Assembly: GCF_900113865.1 (NCBI RefSeq)
Contig: NZ_FOQY01000017.1
Span: 1-64,000 of the forward strand
Origin: Streptosporangium canum
GTDB taxonomy: Bacteria; Actinomycetota; Actinomycetes; Streptosporangiales; Streptosporangiaceae
Direction: 5' to 3'
Length of the DNA: 64,000 nt
Positions 17,537-26,002 of the stretch are shown here, piece by piece. Made by a program: the position numbers and the translations under genes. The stretch's first letter is position 1. The number at the start of each line of letters is the position of its first letter. The notes under the pieces were generated by a model. That model ran no database searches, was not told the DNA's origin, and worked only from the letters and a program-made list of their open reading frames with translations.

Positions 17537-17713
17537 ATGGCACTGCAGAGCTTGCAGATCAGCGCGATCACCGCGATGCGGGCCCGGGACGTCTCCCGGC
17601 CCGCGCAGGAGCAGCAGGAGGCCGCGGACCGGAGGCCTCTGCGCGACGAGACGCCACGCAAGGAACCGGCGCGCAAAGAGCCGGCGCGCAAGGAACCGCC
17701 GCGTCGCCGATGA
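17537..17713 (+). CDS. Small protein of unknown function with a charged repeat tail
   Basis: A 58-codon ORF. The N-terminus reads MALQSLQISAITAMRARDV. The tail contains three near-identical five-residue repeats of the form RKEPA and ends in PPRRR. I do not recognise a family. It is supported as a gene by a leaderless -10 hexamer directly before the ATG and by an 11-bp terminator-like hairpin starting two bases after its stop. Being under 60 residues, it would be filtered by many pipelines. The tail could bind nucleic acid (inference). Confidence 0.55.
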   Translation: MALQSLQISAITAMRARDVSRPAQEQQEAADRRPLRDETPRKEPARKEPARKEPPRRR

Positions 17714-17714
17714 G

Positions 17715-17747
17715 GCGCCTGCCCGCCCGTGGCGTGCGGGCAGGCGC
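17715..17747 (+). terminator. Terminator-like hairpin after the 58-residue ORF
   Basis: A perfect 11-bp inverted repeat (17715-17725 with 17737-17747), two bases past the stop codon. Confidence 0.6.
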
Positions 17748-17748
17748 G

Positions 17749-17773
17749 CCCGGTCCCCACCGGAGGGACCGGG
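17749..17773 (-). terminator. Terminator-like hairpin after rpiB
   Basis: A perfect 9-bp inverted repeat (17749-17757 with 17765-17773) lies 15 bases past the rpiB stop on the minus strand. With the adjacent hairpin it separates two convergent genes. Confidence 0.6.
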
Positions 17774-17788
17774 CCGGCCGGCCGGAGT

Positions 17789-18256
17789 CTACGGCAGCGA
17801 CGGCAGCTGGCCGATGGTCTCGTACGAGGTGAGCTGCGCGATCCGGCGGTTGTGCCGCTCGGCGCCCGAGTAGGCGGTGCCCAGGAAGAGCTCGACGAAC
17901 CGGGTCGCCTCCTCCTGGGTGTGCATCCGCGAGCCGACGCTGACCACGTTGGCGTTGTTGTGCTCGCGGGCGAGCTTGGCGGTGTCCTCGCTCCAGGCCA
18001 GGGCGGCGCGGATGCCGCGCACCTTGTTGGCCGCGATCTGCTCGCCGTTGCCCGAGCCGCCGATGACGATCCCCAGGCTCCCTGGGTCCTCCGCGACGCC
18101 CTCGGCCGCGCGCAGCACGAACGGCGGGTAGTCGTCCTCGGGGTCGTATACGAACGGACCGCAGTCCGTGACCTCGTGGCCGTGCTCCTTCAGCCAGGAG
18201 ACGACATGGTTCTTGAGCTCATAGCCGGCATGGTCGGCACCGATGTAGACGCGCAC
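17789..18256 (-). CDS. rpiB: Ribose-5-phosphate isomerase B
   Basis: A 155-residue RpiB/LacAB enzyme that interconverts ribose 5-phosphate and ribulose 5-phosphate. Visible are VYIGADHAGYELK at the N-terminus and the phosphate and active-site loop GIVIGGSGNGEQIAANKV. As in the mycobacterial enzyme, a Glu in this loop stands where E. coli RpiB uses a catalytic Cys. Downstream features are EHNNANVVSVG and GRRMHT-like (SRMHTQEEA) motifs. The GTG at 18256 starts directly at the first beta strand. It is divergent from def. Confidence 0.93.
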   Translation of the reverse strand: MRVYIGADHAGYELKNHVVSWLKEHGHEVTDCGPFVYDPEDDYPPFVLRAAEGVAEDPGSLGIVIGGSGNGEQIAANKVRGIRAALAWSEDTAKLAREHNNANVVSVGSRMHTQEEATRFVELFLGTAYSGAERHNRRIAQLTSYETIGQLPSLP

Positions 18257-18353
18257 CCGCCCAGTTTCGCAGGTGTGGGTGGCCGGCTCGACCCCCACCC
18301 CGACTAGAGTAACGACCGCCCTGCTATTCGAACCCTTACAAGAGAGAGTCCCG

Positions 18354-18842
18354 ATGCGTGACATCCGAGTGGTCGGGGATCCGGTCCTGCGCACGCCCGC
18401 CGAGCCGGTCGTCGACTTCGACCGCGATCTGCGCCGCCTGATCGACGAGATGTTCGACGCCATGTACGCCGCACAGGGCGTCGGCCTGGCCGGTCCGCAG
18501 ATCGGCGTGTCGAAGCGGGTCTTCGTCTACGACTGCAGCAACCGCAAGGGCCATCTGATCAATCCCGTGCTGACGGTCGACGACGACGCGGAGGTCCTCG
18601 ACGAGGAGGGCTGCCTGTCGGTCCCGGGCCGTGACACCGGCACTCCGATCTATGCCAGGACCCCCCGGGCCGCCGGGGTCACGGTCCGCGGTCTCGACCG
18701 CCTGGGCCGGCCGGTCCAGATCAAGGCCCGCGGCCTGCTCGCGCGCTGTTTCCAGCACGAGAGCGACCATCTTGAGGGGATGCTCTACGTCGACCGCCTC
18801 GCCAAGGACGCCGCCAGGAAGGTCCTCCTCCAGGCTCCGTGA
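18354..18842 (+). CDS. def: Peptide deformylase
   Basis: A 162-residue metalloenzyme that removes the N-formyl group from nascent chains. All three signatures are present: GVGLAGPQIG (about 44-53), EGCLSVPG with the metal Cys (about 90) and QHESDHLEG, which supplies the two metal histidines and catalytic Glu. The ATG is preceded by AGAGAGAG. def is divergent from rpiB. No fmt gene is adjacent. Confidence 0.94.
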   Translation: MRDIRVVGDPVLRTPAEPVVDFDRDLRRLIDEMFDAMYAAQGVGLAGPQIGVSKRVFVYDCSNRKGHLINPVLTVDDDAEVLDEEGCLSVPGRDTGTPIYARTPRAAGVTVRGLDRLGRPVQIKARGLLARCFQHESDHLEGMLYVDRLAKDAARKVLLQAP

Positions 18843-18866
18843 TCGAGCCGGCCGGGCTCCGCGCCG

Positions 18867-19331
18867 TCAGTCTCCGGGGGCCCGGGGGGCGCCGGCGGCC
18901 TCGGCGGTCCGGGCCGTGCCGCGCCGCAGGCGTATCACCGGCCTGGCGGCCAGGCCGAGACCGGCCACGAGGAGCAGCACGACCATGATCCACTCGTTGG
19001 AGCCGCCGGGGCCGTAGACATGGCCCCGGCGGCCGGTGTCGAAGGCCCTCGCCGTCTGGCCGGGGACGAACGCCTCCCGGTCCGCGCCGTAGAACGCGAC
19101 CTCCGGGCGCACCTGCCCGCCCGCCCGGAACTCCCCCAGCCAGGTGCACTGCTCGTGGCCGGGATGCTGGACGCACTCGACCCGGTGGGCGGTGAACGTG
19201 CCCCAGGTGCCCTCGCCGCGCAGCGCGGCCAGGGCCGATCCGAGGTTCTGCGCGGCGAGCAGCACCAGCGCCAGTCCTCCCACGGCTATCACCAGGTCGA
19301 ACGCGCTCAGACGCTTGGTGCCCAGTTTCAT
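18867..19331 (-). CDS. Two-TM membrane protein of unknown function
   Basis: A 154-residue protein with membrane segments at about 11-38 and 113-132. An extracytoplasmic loop between them (about 39-112) contains CVQHPGHEQCTW, suggesting a disulfide. It ends in a basic, Ala-rich cytoplasmic tail. The ATG has GGAAGG upstream. I do not recognise the family. It converges on def. Confidence 0.7.
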   Translation of the reverse strand: MKLGTKRLSAFDLVIAVGGLALVLLAAQNLGSALAALRGEGTWGTFTAHRVECVQHPGHEQCTWLGEFRAGGQVRPEVAFYGADREAFVPGQTARAFDTGRRGHVYGPGGSNEWIMVVLLLVAGLGLAARPVIRLRRGTARTAEAAGAPRAPGD

Positions 19332-19417
19332 TCGTCGCCTTCCGAAAGGGCGAGGATTCCCTTAAGGCGGGTTTACCCAGAAGATCCCCCGATGACAACC
19401 CTTTTCGGGCTGATCGG

Positions 19418-19533
19418 CAATCTCGGAGAACAACGACCGGCGATTTCGCAGAACGCCGCCCCGACGACCTCCGTGATCGCCGGGCGGTGATTCCGGAGAA
19501 CACGGCCAGGCGATCACGGGGAACACGGCCATG
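19418..19533. repeat. Imperfect 23-24-bp tandem repeat array in an intergenic gap
   Basis: Four units of 23 bases (19418, 19441, 19488, 19511) share the core YGATNNCGGRGAACACGGCC. A more diverged 24-base segment fills 19464-19487, so the array runs in register. It lies between the membrane-protein start and the 3' end of the aldehyde dehydrogenase gene. No ORF explains it. Confidence 0.65.
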
Positions 19534-19563
19534 GGCGCGGACCCGTCCCCGGCGCCCCGGGCG

Positions 19564-19597
19564 CCGCGGGACACCTCCCGGGGGAGACGTCCCGCGG
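19564..19597 (-). terminator. Intrinsic terminator of the aldehyde dehydrogenase gene
   Basis: A 9-bp outer stem (19564-19572 with 19589-19597) encloses an inner 5-bp CTCCC/GGGAG stem. It sits five bases beyond the stop on the minus strand. Confidence 0.75.
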
Positions 19598-19601
19598 GAG
19601 G

Positions 19602-21011
19602 TCAGAGCTGGACCGACTTGATCTCCAGATACTCCTCGAGGCCGAACTCGCCCAGCTCGCGTCCCAGCCCGGACTGCTTGTAGCCGCCGAAGGGGGCCCG
19701 CGGATTGAACTGGCCGCCGTTGACGGCCACCTGGCCGGTGCGCAGCCGCCGCGCGACGGAGACCGCGTGCTCCTCGCCGCCCGCCCACACCGCGCCCGCC
19801 AGGCCGTACGGCGTGCCGTTGGCGATGGCGACGGCCTCGTCCTCGCCGCGGGTGTAGGGGATGATCGTCAGGACCGGGCCGAAGATCTCCTCCTGCTCGA
19901 TCACCATCCCCGGCTCCACCCCGGCGAACACCGTGGGCTCCACGTAGAAGCCCCGCTCCAGGGGCCGGTCGGTGCCTCCGGCGACCAGCCGGGCGCCCTC
20001 CTCCTGACCCCGGTTGATGTAGTGGACGACCCGGTCGCGCTGGGCCGCGGAGACCAGCGGGCCGAGGCGGGTGAGCTCGTCGAAGGGGTCGCCGACGGTG
20101 TACTTCCTCGCGGCCGCGACGGCGAGCCCGACGGCGTCGTCGTACTGGTCGCGGTGGACGATCATGCGGGTCCAGGCCGAGCAGGTCTGGCCCGAGTTGA
20201 GGAAGGCGTTGGCCACCGTCACCTTGGTCGCCGCGGCCAGATCGGCGTCCGGCAGCACCACACTGGCCGACTTGCCTCCCAGCTCCAGGGCCACCCGCTT
20301 GACCGTCTCGGCGGCGAGCGAGGCGACCCGCCGCCCCGCCCTGGTGGAGCCGGTGAACGACACCATGTCCACGTCGGGATGGGTGACCAGGGCCTCGCCC
20401 ACCACCGGGCCGTAGCCGCTCACCATGTTGAACACCCCGGCGGGCAGCCCGACCTCGTCGAGGATCCCGGCCAGCGCGAAGGCCGCCAGCGGCGCCACCT
20501 CGCTGGGCTTGAGCACCACCGTGCAGCCGGCGGCGAGCGCGGGGCCCACCTTGCACACGATCTGGTGGAGGGGGTAGTTCCACGGCGTGATGGCGGCGAC
20601 CACGCCGACCGGCTCCCGGAAGATGCGGGAGTTGCCGACCCTGCCGCCCTCGAAGTCGTAGGTCTCGGCGAGCTGGCCGTAGGAGGCCAGCACCCCGGCC
20701 GGCATCAGCGTCTGCACCTTCATCGCCACGTTGTAGGGCGCGCCCATGTCCGTGGTGATGATCCGGGCTATCTGATCGGAGCGTTCTCGTATCAGCTCGG
20801 CCGCCGCGGAGAGGATCTTGCCTCGCTCTGCGGCGGCCGTACTCGACCACGAGGGCAGGGCCGCGCGGGCGGCGGCCACGGCGATCTCGACGTCGGCGGG
20901 CGACCCGGCGGGCACCCTGTCGACCGTCTCCTCGGTCGCGGGGTTGACGACGTCGACGCTCTCGCCGGACGCCGAAGCCCGCCATGCTCCGTTCAGATAA
21001 AGATGACGCAT
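19602..21011 (-). CDS. NAD(P)-dependent aldehyde dehydrogenase
   Basis: A 469-residue ALDH-superfamily enzyme. It shows the oxyanion Asn in ITPWNYPL, the coenzyme-binding KPSE, FTGSTRAGRR, the general-base Glu in VALELGGKSA and the catalytic Cys in NSGQTCSAW. These predict irreversible oxidation of an aldehyde to an acid, but the substrate is unassigned. The C-terminal FGGYKQSGLGRELGEFGLEEYLE is typical, in part. The ATG at 21011 is chosen because a further upstream ATG (21020) would sit directly on the GAGG. Confidence 0.93.
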   Translation of the reverse strand: MRHLYLNGAWRASASGESVDVVNPATEETVDRVPAGSPADVEIAVAAARAALPSWSSTAAAERGKILSAAAELIRERSDQIARIITTDMGAPYNVAMKVQTLMPAGVLASYGQLAETYDFEGGRVGNSRIFREPVGVVAAITPWNYPLHQIVCKVGPALAAGCTVVLKPSEVAPLAAFALAGILDEVGLPAGVFNMVSGYGPVVGEALVTHPDVDMVSFTGSTRAGRRVASLAAETVKRVALELGGKSASVVLPDADLAAATKVTVANAFLNSGQTCSAWTRMIVHRDQYDDAVGLAVAAARKYTVGDPFDELTRLGPLVSAAQRDRVVHYINRGQEEGARLVAGGTDRPLERGFYVEPTVFAGVEPGMVIEQEEIFGPVLTIIPYTRGEDEAVAIANGTPYGLAGAVWAGGEEHAVSVARRLRTGQVAVNGGQFNPRAPFGGYKQSGLGRELGEFGLEEYLEIKSVQL

Positions 21012-21020
21012 GGCTCTCAT

Positions 21021-21354
21021 CCTCGCGTGTGAACCGTCATAAGGCGAGAGCCCGGCAGGTCACGGGATACCTGCCCAACCGCATGAAGATCGCAATTTAG
21101 CCGCATGCCGTCCTCGCCGCGGCGGGCGCTCGGCCGTCCTCTGCGACGAGGGTACGGCGAAGCACCCCCATAAACGGCGAATTACCGAGATACTTAAAAA
21201 CTCGTAATATCCGGATAAACGAGGAGAGGTTATGCCCGGCGGGAATCCCGGCCGCACGACGGCGTGCGGAGGACGGTCCCGCCGGATCCCCCGCACGCCG
21301 CGCACACCGGCCCCACCCCGGTCGAACGCGCAGGTGACAGGGCGGGCCCACCGG
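21021..21354. other. Intergenic region upstream of the aldehyde dehydrogenase
   Basis: About 330 bases. It holds an AT-rich segment (21171-21230) with an inverted repeat CTCGT/ACGAG around a near-palindromic ATCCGGAT. GAGGAGAGG precedes an ATG at 21232, but the frame it opens is a shadow of the nitroreductase gene. No gene is supported. Confidence 0.4.
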
Positions 21355-21975
21355 TCACTCGAAGATCGGCCCCCGGGTGCGGGAGCGCTTGATCTCGAAG
21401 AAGCCGTCGATGCCGGCCACCAGGCGGACGCCGTCCCAGAGCTTGCCCGCCTCCTCGCCCTTGGGCGCGGGCGAGACGACCGGGCCGAAGAAGGCGACGC
21501 CCTCCACCGCGATCACCGGGGTGCCGACCTCCTGGCCGACCCGGTCGATGCCGTCGTTGTGCGAGGCGCGCAGAGCCTCGTCGAACTCCTCGGAGTCCAT
21601 CGCGTCGGCGAACGCCCGGTCGAGCCCCGCGGCCTCCAACGCCTCCTCGACGGTCTCGCGGAGCCTGTCGAGCTCCTTGAGCCTGCCCTGGTTGTGGAAG
21701 CGGGTGCCGAGCTCGGTGTAGAGCCGGCCGACCGTCTCGGAGTCGTACTTCCCCTGCACGGCGGCGACCACCCGGACCGGGCCGATGGCCTTGGCGATCT
21801 GCTCGCGGTACTTGTCGGGCACCTCCTTGCCCTCGTTGAGCACGTTGAGGCTCATGATGTGCCAGCGCGGCTCGATCGGCCGGATCTTCGCCACTTCCAG
21901 CAGCCATCGGGAGGTCATCCACGCGTACGGGCAGAAGGGGTCGAACCAGAGGTCCACCGGGGTGCGCTCAGTCAT
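21355..21975 (-). CDS. Rv2466c-like DsbA-family nitroreductase homologue
   Basis: A 206-residue thioredoxin-fold DsbA-family protein. It carries DLWFDPFCPYAWMTSRW at the N-terminus, EVGTPVIAVEGVAFFGPV (cis-Pro region) and EEAGKLWDG near the end. From memory it matches mycothiol-dependent Rv2466c closely. It carries CPYA (Cys15-Ala18) where the mycobacterial protein has a two-cysteine CPWC motif. A monothiol mechanism using mycothiol is therefore likely (inference). It is monocistronic, upstream of pepN on the opposite strand. Confidence 0.87.
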   Translation of the reverse strand: MTERTPVDLWFDPFCPYAWMTSRWLLEVAKIRPIEPRWHIMSLNVLNEGKEVPDKYREQIAKAIGPVRVVAAVQGKYDSETVGRLYTELGTRFHNQGRLKELDRLRETVEEALEAAGLDRAFADAMDSEEFDEALRASHNDGIDRVGQEVGTPVIAVEGVAFFGPVVSPAPKGEEAGKLWDGVRLVAGIDGFFEIKRSRTRGPIFE

Positions 21976-22196
21976 CTCTCAGCTTTCTGATCGTGAAGCT
22001 TCTTCGCATAACGACAACCCGGGGGGCCGAGTTTCCTATTCCACGTGGGGATTATTACGTTGACTAGCGGCTTTATCCTCGGATGGAGCGGGCGGCCCGT
22101 CCCCCGGCATCCGGGGCGGCGCTCTTCTGTCTCACATGGCAGGATTCAGGGATCCCTACGCAACGGAGCGGGGGAAGTTGTGACGAGGGAGCGGTA

Positions 22197-24764
22197 GTGG
22201 CAGGCAATCTGACCCGTGACGAAGCCCGCGAGCGCGCACGTCTGCTCAGTGTGCAGTCATATGCGGTGGAGCTCGACCTGACGGAGGGCGAGGAGCGTTT
22301 CGAGAGCGTCACCACGGTCCGGTTCACCAGCGCCCAGGCGGGTGCGGAGACGTTCATCGACCTGGCCGACGCGAAGGTGCGCAAGGCCGTGCTGAACGGC
22401 ACCGAGCTCGACGTGAGCGGCTACGACCCGGAGACCGGGCGGCTCCCGCTGCCCGCCCTGGCCGAGACCAACGAGCTGCGTGTCGACGCCGACTGCTCCT
22501 ACACGCGCACCGGCGAGGGCCTGCACCGCTTCGTCGACCCGGTCGACAAGAGCGTCTACCTCCACAGCCAGTTCGAGACGGCCGACGCCCACCGGATGTA
22601 CGCCTGCTTCGACCAGCCCGACCTGAAGGCCACCTTCGAGCTGACCGTGCTCGCGCCCTCCTACTGGGAGGTCATCTCCAACGCGGCGCCCGACTCCGCC
22701 GAGGAGCTCCAGGAGCACCACGGCCGCCACGGCGCGCTCCAGGCCGCCAGGCGCTGGCACTTCCCCGCCACCCCGGTGATGTCCACCTACATCACCGCCC
22801 TGTGCGCCGGGCCGTACCACAAGGTGACCTCCGAGCACGACGGCATCCCGCTGGGCCTGTACTGCCGGGCCTCGCTCGCCGAGCACCTCGACGCCGACAA
22901 CCTCTTCGAGATCACCCGGCAGGGGTTCGACTTCTTCCACAAGGTCTTCGGCGTCCGCTACCCGTTCGGGAAGTACGACCAGCTCTTCGTGCCCGAGTTC
23001 AACGCGGGCGCGATGGAGAACGCCGGCTGCGTGACCTTCCTGGAGGACTACGTCTTCCGCTCCCGCGTCACCGACGCGATCATCGAGCGCCGCGCCGAGA
23101 CGATCCTGCACGAGATGGCGCACATGTGGTTCGGCGACCTGGTCACCATGCGCTGGTGGGACGACCTGTGGCTGAACGAGTCGTTCGCCACCTACGCCTC
23201 GGTGCTCTGCCAGGCGGAGGCCACCCGCTGGGGCCAGGGCGCGTGGACGACCTTCGCCAATGTGGAGAAGGCCTGGGCCTACCGCCAGGACCAGCTGCCC
23301 TCGACCCACCCGATCGCCGCCGACATCGTCGACATGCACGCGGTCGAGGTCAACTTCGACGGCATCACCTACGCCAAGGGCGCCTCGGTGCTCAAGCAGC
23401 TCGTCGCCTACGTGGGGCTGGACAACTTCCTGGCCGGCGTCCGCGACTACTTCAACGAGCACGCGTGGGGCAACACCACGCTGGCGGACCTGCTCGGCGC
23501 GCTGGAGCGCACCTCGGGCCGCGACCTGTCCTCCTGGTCCAAGGAGTGGCTGGAGACCTCCTGGGTCAACACCCTGCGCCCGTCGTTCACCACCGACCCC
23601 GAGGGCCGCTTCCTCTCCTTCGAGGTGCTGCAGGAGGCCCCGGCCGACTATCCGACGCTGCGCTCGCACCGTGTCGCCATCGGCCTGTACTCCCTGCGGG
23701 GCGAGGAGCTGGTCCGCACCAAGCGGGTCGAGCTCGACGTGGTCGGCGCGCGCACGGCGGTGGCGGAGCTGGTCGGCGAGGTCCAGCCGGACCTGATCCT
23801 GATCAACGACGACGACCTGACCTACGCCAAGGTCCGGCTCGACGAGCGCTCGCTGCAGACGCTGGTGAACGGCGGCATCTCCAGGTTCACCGAGTCGCTG
23901 CCGCGCGCCCTGTGCTGGTCGGCCGCCTGGGACATGACCCGTGACGCGGAGATGTCCACCCGCGACTACGTCGCCCTGGTCGTCTCCGGCATCGCGTCGA
24001 TCAAGGACATCACCGTCACCCAGACGGTGCTCCGCCAGGCCCGCCAGGCGGTCCAGCAGTACGCCGACCCGGCCTGGCGCGCCGAGGGCATGGCCCTGCT
24101 GGCCTCCTCCCTGCGTTCCCTGGTCGCCGGGGCCGAGGCGGGCTCCGACCACCAGCTCGCCTACGTCAACGCCCTGTCCGGCGTGGCGACCTCCGCCGAG
24201 GACCTGGCGTTCCTCAAGGGTCTGCTGGACGGCTCGGCCGCGCTCGACGGGCTGACCGTGGACACCGACCTGCGCTGGACGCTGATCCACTCCCTGGTCT
24301 CCGGCGGCGTGCTCGGCGAGGAGGACGTCGCCGATGAGCTCCTGCGCGACGCCACCGCCACCGGCGAGCGCTCCGCCGCGCTCTGCCGCGCCTCGCTCCC
24401 GACGGCCGAGGGCAAGTCGAAGGCCTGGAACACGATCACCGAGGGCAAGCTGAGCGGCGCCCTGCTCCGCTCGACGGTCATCGGCTTCATGGACCCCCAG
24501 CACCCGGAGCTGCTGGAGCCGTACGCCGCGAAGTACTTCGAGGAGATCGGCCGGATCTGGAAGAGCTGGACCTTCGACAGCGCCCAGAGCTTCGCCAACG
24601 GCTGCTACCCGGCCCTGGCCATCTCCCCGGAGACCGTCGCCAGGACCCAGGACTTCATCTCCGCCGACCAGCCTCCGCACGCCCTCAAGCGCCTCCTGCT
24701 GGAGGGCGCCGACGGCGTCAGCCGCGCCCTGCGCGCCCAGGCCAAGGACACCCCGACGGCCTGA
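22197..24764 (+). CDS. pepN: Aminopeptidase N (M1 family)
   Basis: An 855-residue cytosolic zinc aminopeptidase that removes N-terminal residues from peptides. It shows the substrate-anchoring FNAGAMENAG (about residue 270), the zinc motif HEMAHMWFGDL followed 18 residues on by the third ligand in LNESFA, and a C-terminal ERAP1-like helical domain. The GTG start with GAGGGAG at 22185-22191 begins AGNLTRDEA, a typical actinobacterial PepN N-terminus. The upstream in-frame extension to 22083 is not conserved in character. A strong hairpin follows the stop. Confidence 0.95.
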   Translation: MAGNLTRDEARERARLLSVQSYAVELDLTEGEERFESVTTVRFTSAQAGAETFIDLADAKVRKAVLNGTELDVSGYDPETGRLPLPALAETNELRVDADCSYTRTGEGLHRFVDPVDKSVYLHSQFETADAHRMYACFDQPDLKATFELTVLAPSYWEVISNAAPDSAEELQEHHGRHGALQAARRWHFPATPVMSTYITALCAGPYHKVTSEHDGIPLGLYCRASLAEHLDADNLFEITRQGFDFFHKVFGVRYPFGKYDQLFVPEFNAGAMENAGCVTFLEDYVFRSRVTDAIIERRAETILHEMAHMWFGDLVTMRWWDDLWLNESFATYASVLCQAEATRWGQGAWTTFANVEKAWAYRQDQLPSTHPIAADIVDMHAVEVNFDGITYAKGASVLKQLVAYVGLDNFLAGVRDYFNEHAWGNTTLADLLGALERTSGRDLSSWSKEWLETSWVNTLRPSFTTDPEGRFLSFEVLQEAPADYPTLRSHRVAIGLYSLRGEELVRTKRVELDVVGARTAVAELVGEVQPDLILINDDDLTYAKVRLDERSLQTLVNGGISRFTESLPRALCWSAAWDMTRDAEMSTRDYVALVVSGIASIKDITVTQTVLRQARQAVQQYADPAWRAEGMALLASSLRSLVAGAEAGSDHQLAYVNALSGVATSAEDLAFLKGLLDGSAALDGLTVDTDLRWTLIHSLVSGGVLGEEDVADELLRDATATGERSAALCRASLPTAEGKSKAWNTITEGKLSGALLRSTVIGFMDPQHPELLEPYAAKYFEEIGRIWKSWTFDSAQSFANGCYPALAISPETVARTQDFISADQPPHALKRLLLEGADGVSRALRAQAKDTPTA

Positions 24765-24776
24765 TCCGGCCGTCCC

Positions 24777-24809
24777 GGACGCCCCTCGCCATCGCGGCGG
24801 GGGGCGTCC
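24777..24809 (+). terminator. Intrinsic terminator of pepN
   Basis: A 9-bp GGACGCCCC stem (24777-24785 with 24801-24809) has an inner CGCC/GGCG stem. It lies 13 bases after the stop. Confidence 0.8.
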
Positions 24810-24964
24810 TCGCGTCCCGGCACCGGACGGCCGGGACGTCACGATCAATGCGGCTGCCATGGCCAGATGATGGTAAAAATAGGCTCTACCTGCGCGAACG
24901 GATCGAAATCCCCCTTTGCGTGACAATGTCCTCCATCATCCGCACGCCATGAGAAGGTGATCAA

Positions 24965-25927
24965 GTGGAATCGGCACGTGATCTACTCGTCTCCCTGGCG
25001 CGGAGATACGCCTTCGCCGACCTCGGAGCGCTGGCCTCGGACGTCGTCGAGGACACGGGTGACATCGAGGCGGTGTGCGAGTTCGGGCAGCGGCTGCTCT
25101 CGCTCGACGCGGAGGACTTCGCCGTCGAGGCGCGGGGCGTGCCCAACGATCTGAGGCGCCGGGCCCGGGCGTGCACCATGCCGCAGACCCCCCGGGAGCA
25201 GCCGCGCGGCGCGCTGGAGTCGCTGCGGCCCGCCTACGGGCTGCTGCTGGAGACGATCGCGGTCCGGTGGCACCGGCGCGAGCTGAGCCCCATGGTCGCC
25301 GCCATCCACATCGCCAGCGAGTATCTGCCGCTGCTCGCCTTCGAGCCGCTGCTGGGCAACGCCGGCGACCCGGCGCGCTGGCCTCAGGGCCTCAGCGCGG
25401 AGGGCAGCAGGTTCGGCGTGATCGGCGACCGTGAGTGCGACCACACCAAGTCGGAGCAGTCGGCCGTCAACCGGACCCTGCGGGTGGCCGGGGAGCCGGC
25501 CGAGGGCTGGCGGGCCTACTTCGACCGGCAGCACAGCCAGGTGGCGGGCGCGCTCGCCACCTGCGTGGCCGGCTGCCGCACCCCCTGCACCGCGATGGAC
25601 TGGGTGGCCCCGGAGCGCCGCGAGGACCTCTCCACGCGCGCCCGGGTGGCGCTGACCTTCGCCGACACCCCCCTGGTACGGCTGCGCCACGCGGCCCCGG
25701 TGGGCCACGGGTTCGGCGTGCCCTCCCCCGAGGAGGTCCTCGACGCCTGGCAGCGCAGCCGGGCGATCCTCAGCAAGAACGAGGTGGGCGACGAGGCCGC
25801 CAGGGAGGACGGCTTCCCCCTGCCGGGCCTGCCCAGCCTGTTCTCCGCCATCGCCGCCGCGCCCGTGACCCCTTCGACGCTGCTGACCGACATCACCACC
25901 CACCTGGTGAAGCTCCTGCGACTCTGA
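24965..25927 (+). CDS. Unrecognised cytosolic protein, Cys/His-containing
   Basis: A 320-residue protein without signal peptide or membrane segment. The N-terminal half is helical (ESARDLLVSLARRY). The centre has GDRECDHTKSE, and about residue 205 there is CVAGCRTPCTAMDW, a spaced cysteine set (Cx3Cx3C) that could bind a metal or be redox-active. A closing LLTDITTHLVKLLRL helix follows. I cannot name a family or reaction. It starts at GTG with AGAAGGTG upstream, alone between pepN and a convergent three-gene set. Confidence 0.7.
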   Translation: MESARDLLVSLARRYAFADLGALASDVVEDTGDIEAVCEFGQRLLSLDAEDFAVEARGVPNDLRRRARACTMPQTPREQPRGALESLRPAYGLLLETIAVRWHRRELSPMVAAIHIASEYLPLLAFEPLLGNAGDPARWPQGLSAEGSRFGVIGDRECDHTKSEQSAVNRTLRVAGEPAEGWRAYFDRQHSQVAGALATCVAGCRTPCTAMDWVAPERREDLSTRARVALTFADTPLVRLRHAAPVGHGFGVPSPEEVLDAWQRSRAILSKNEVGDEAAREDGFPLPGLPSLFSAIAAAPVTPSTLLTDITTHLVKLLRL

Positions 25928-26002
25928 GGCGGAAGGTCCGCCGAGGCCCGGGGAGGACTCCGGCCGGGGATCCGCCGGGACTCAGAGAAGGTCCGCCGAG
26001 GC

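Noticed and set aside
21232-21990. Plus-strand ORF with GAGGAGAGG before its ATG
   Set aside because: After about 40 codons it becomes the antisense of the Rv2466c-like gene, and its protein has no domain.
22257-24926. Minus-strand open frame of 889 codons opposite pepN
   Set aside because: It is antisense to a full-length M1 aminopeptidase with all catalytic motifs. Its composition (Gly/Val/Arg/Gln-rich) is that of a GC-rich shadow frame.
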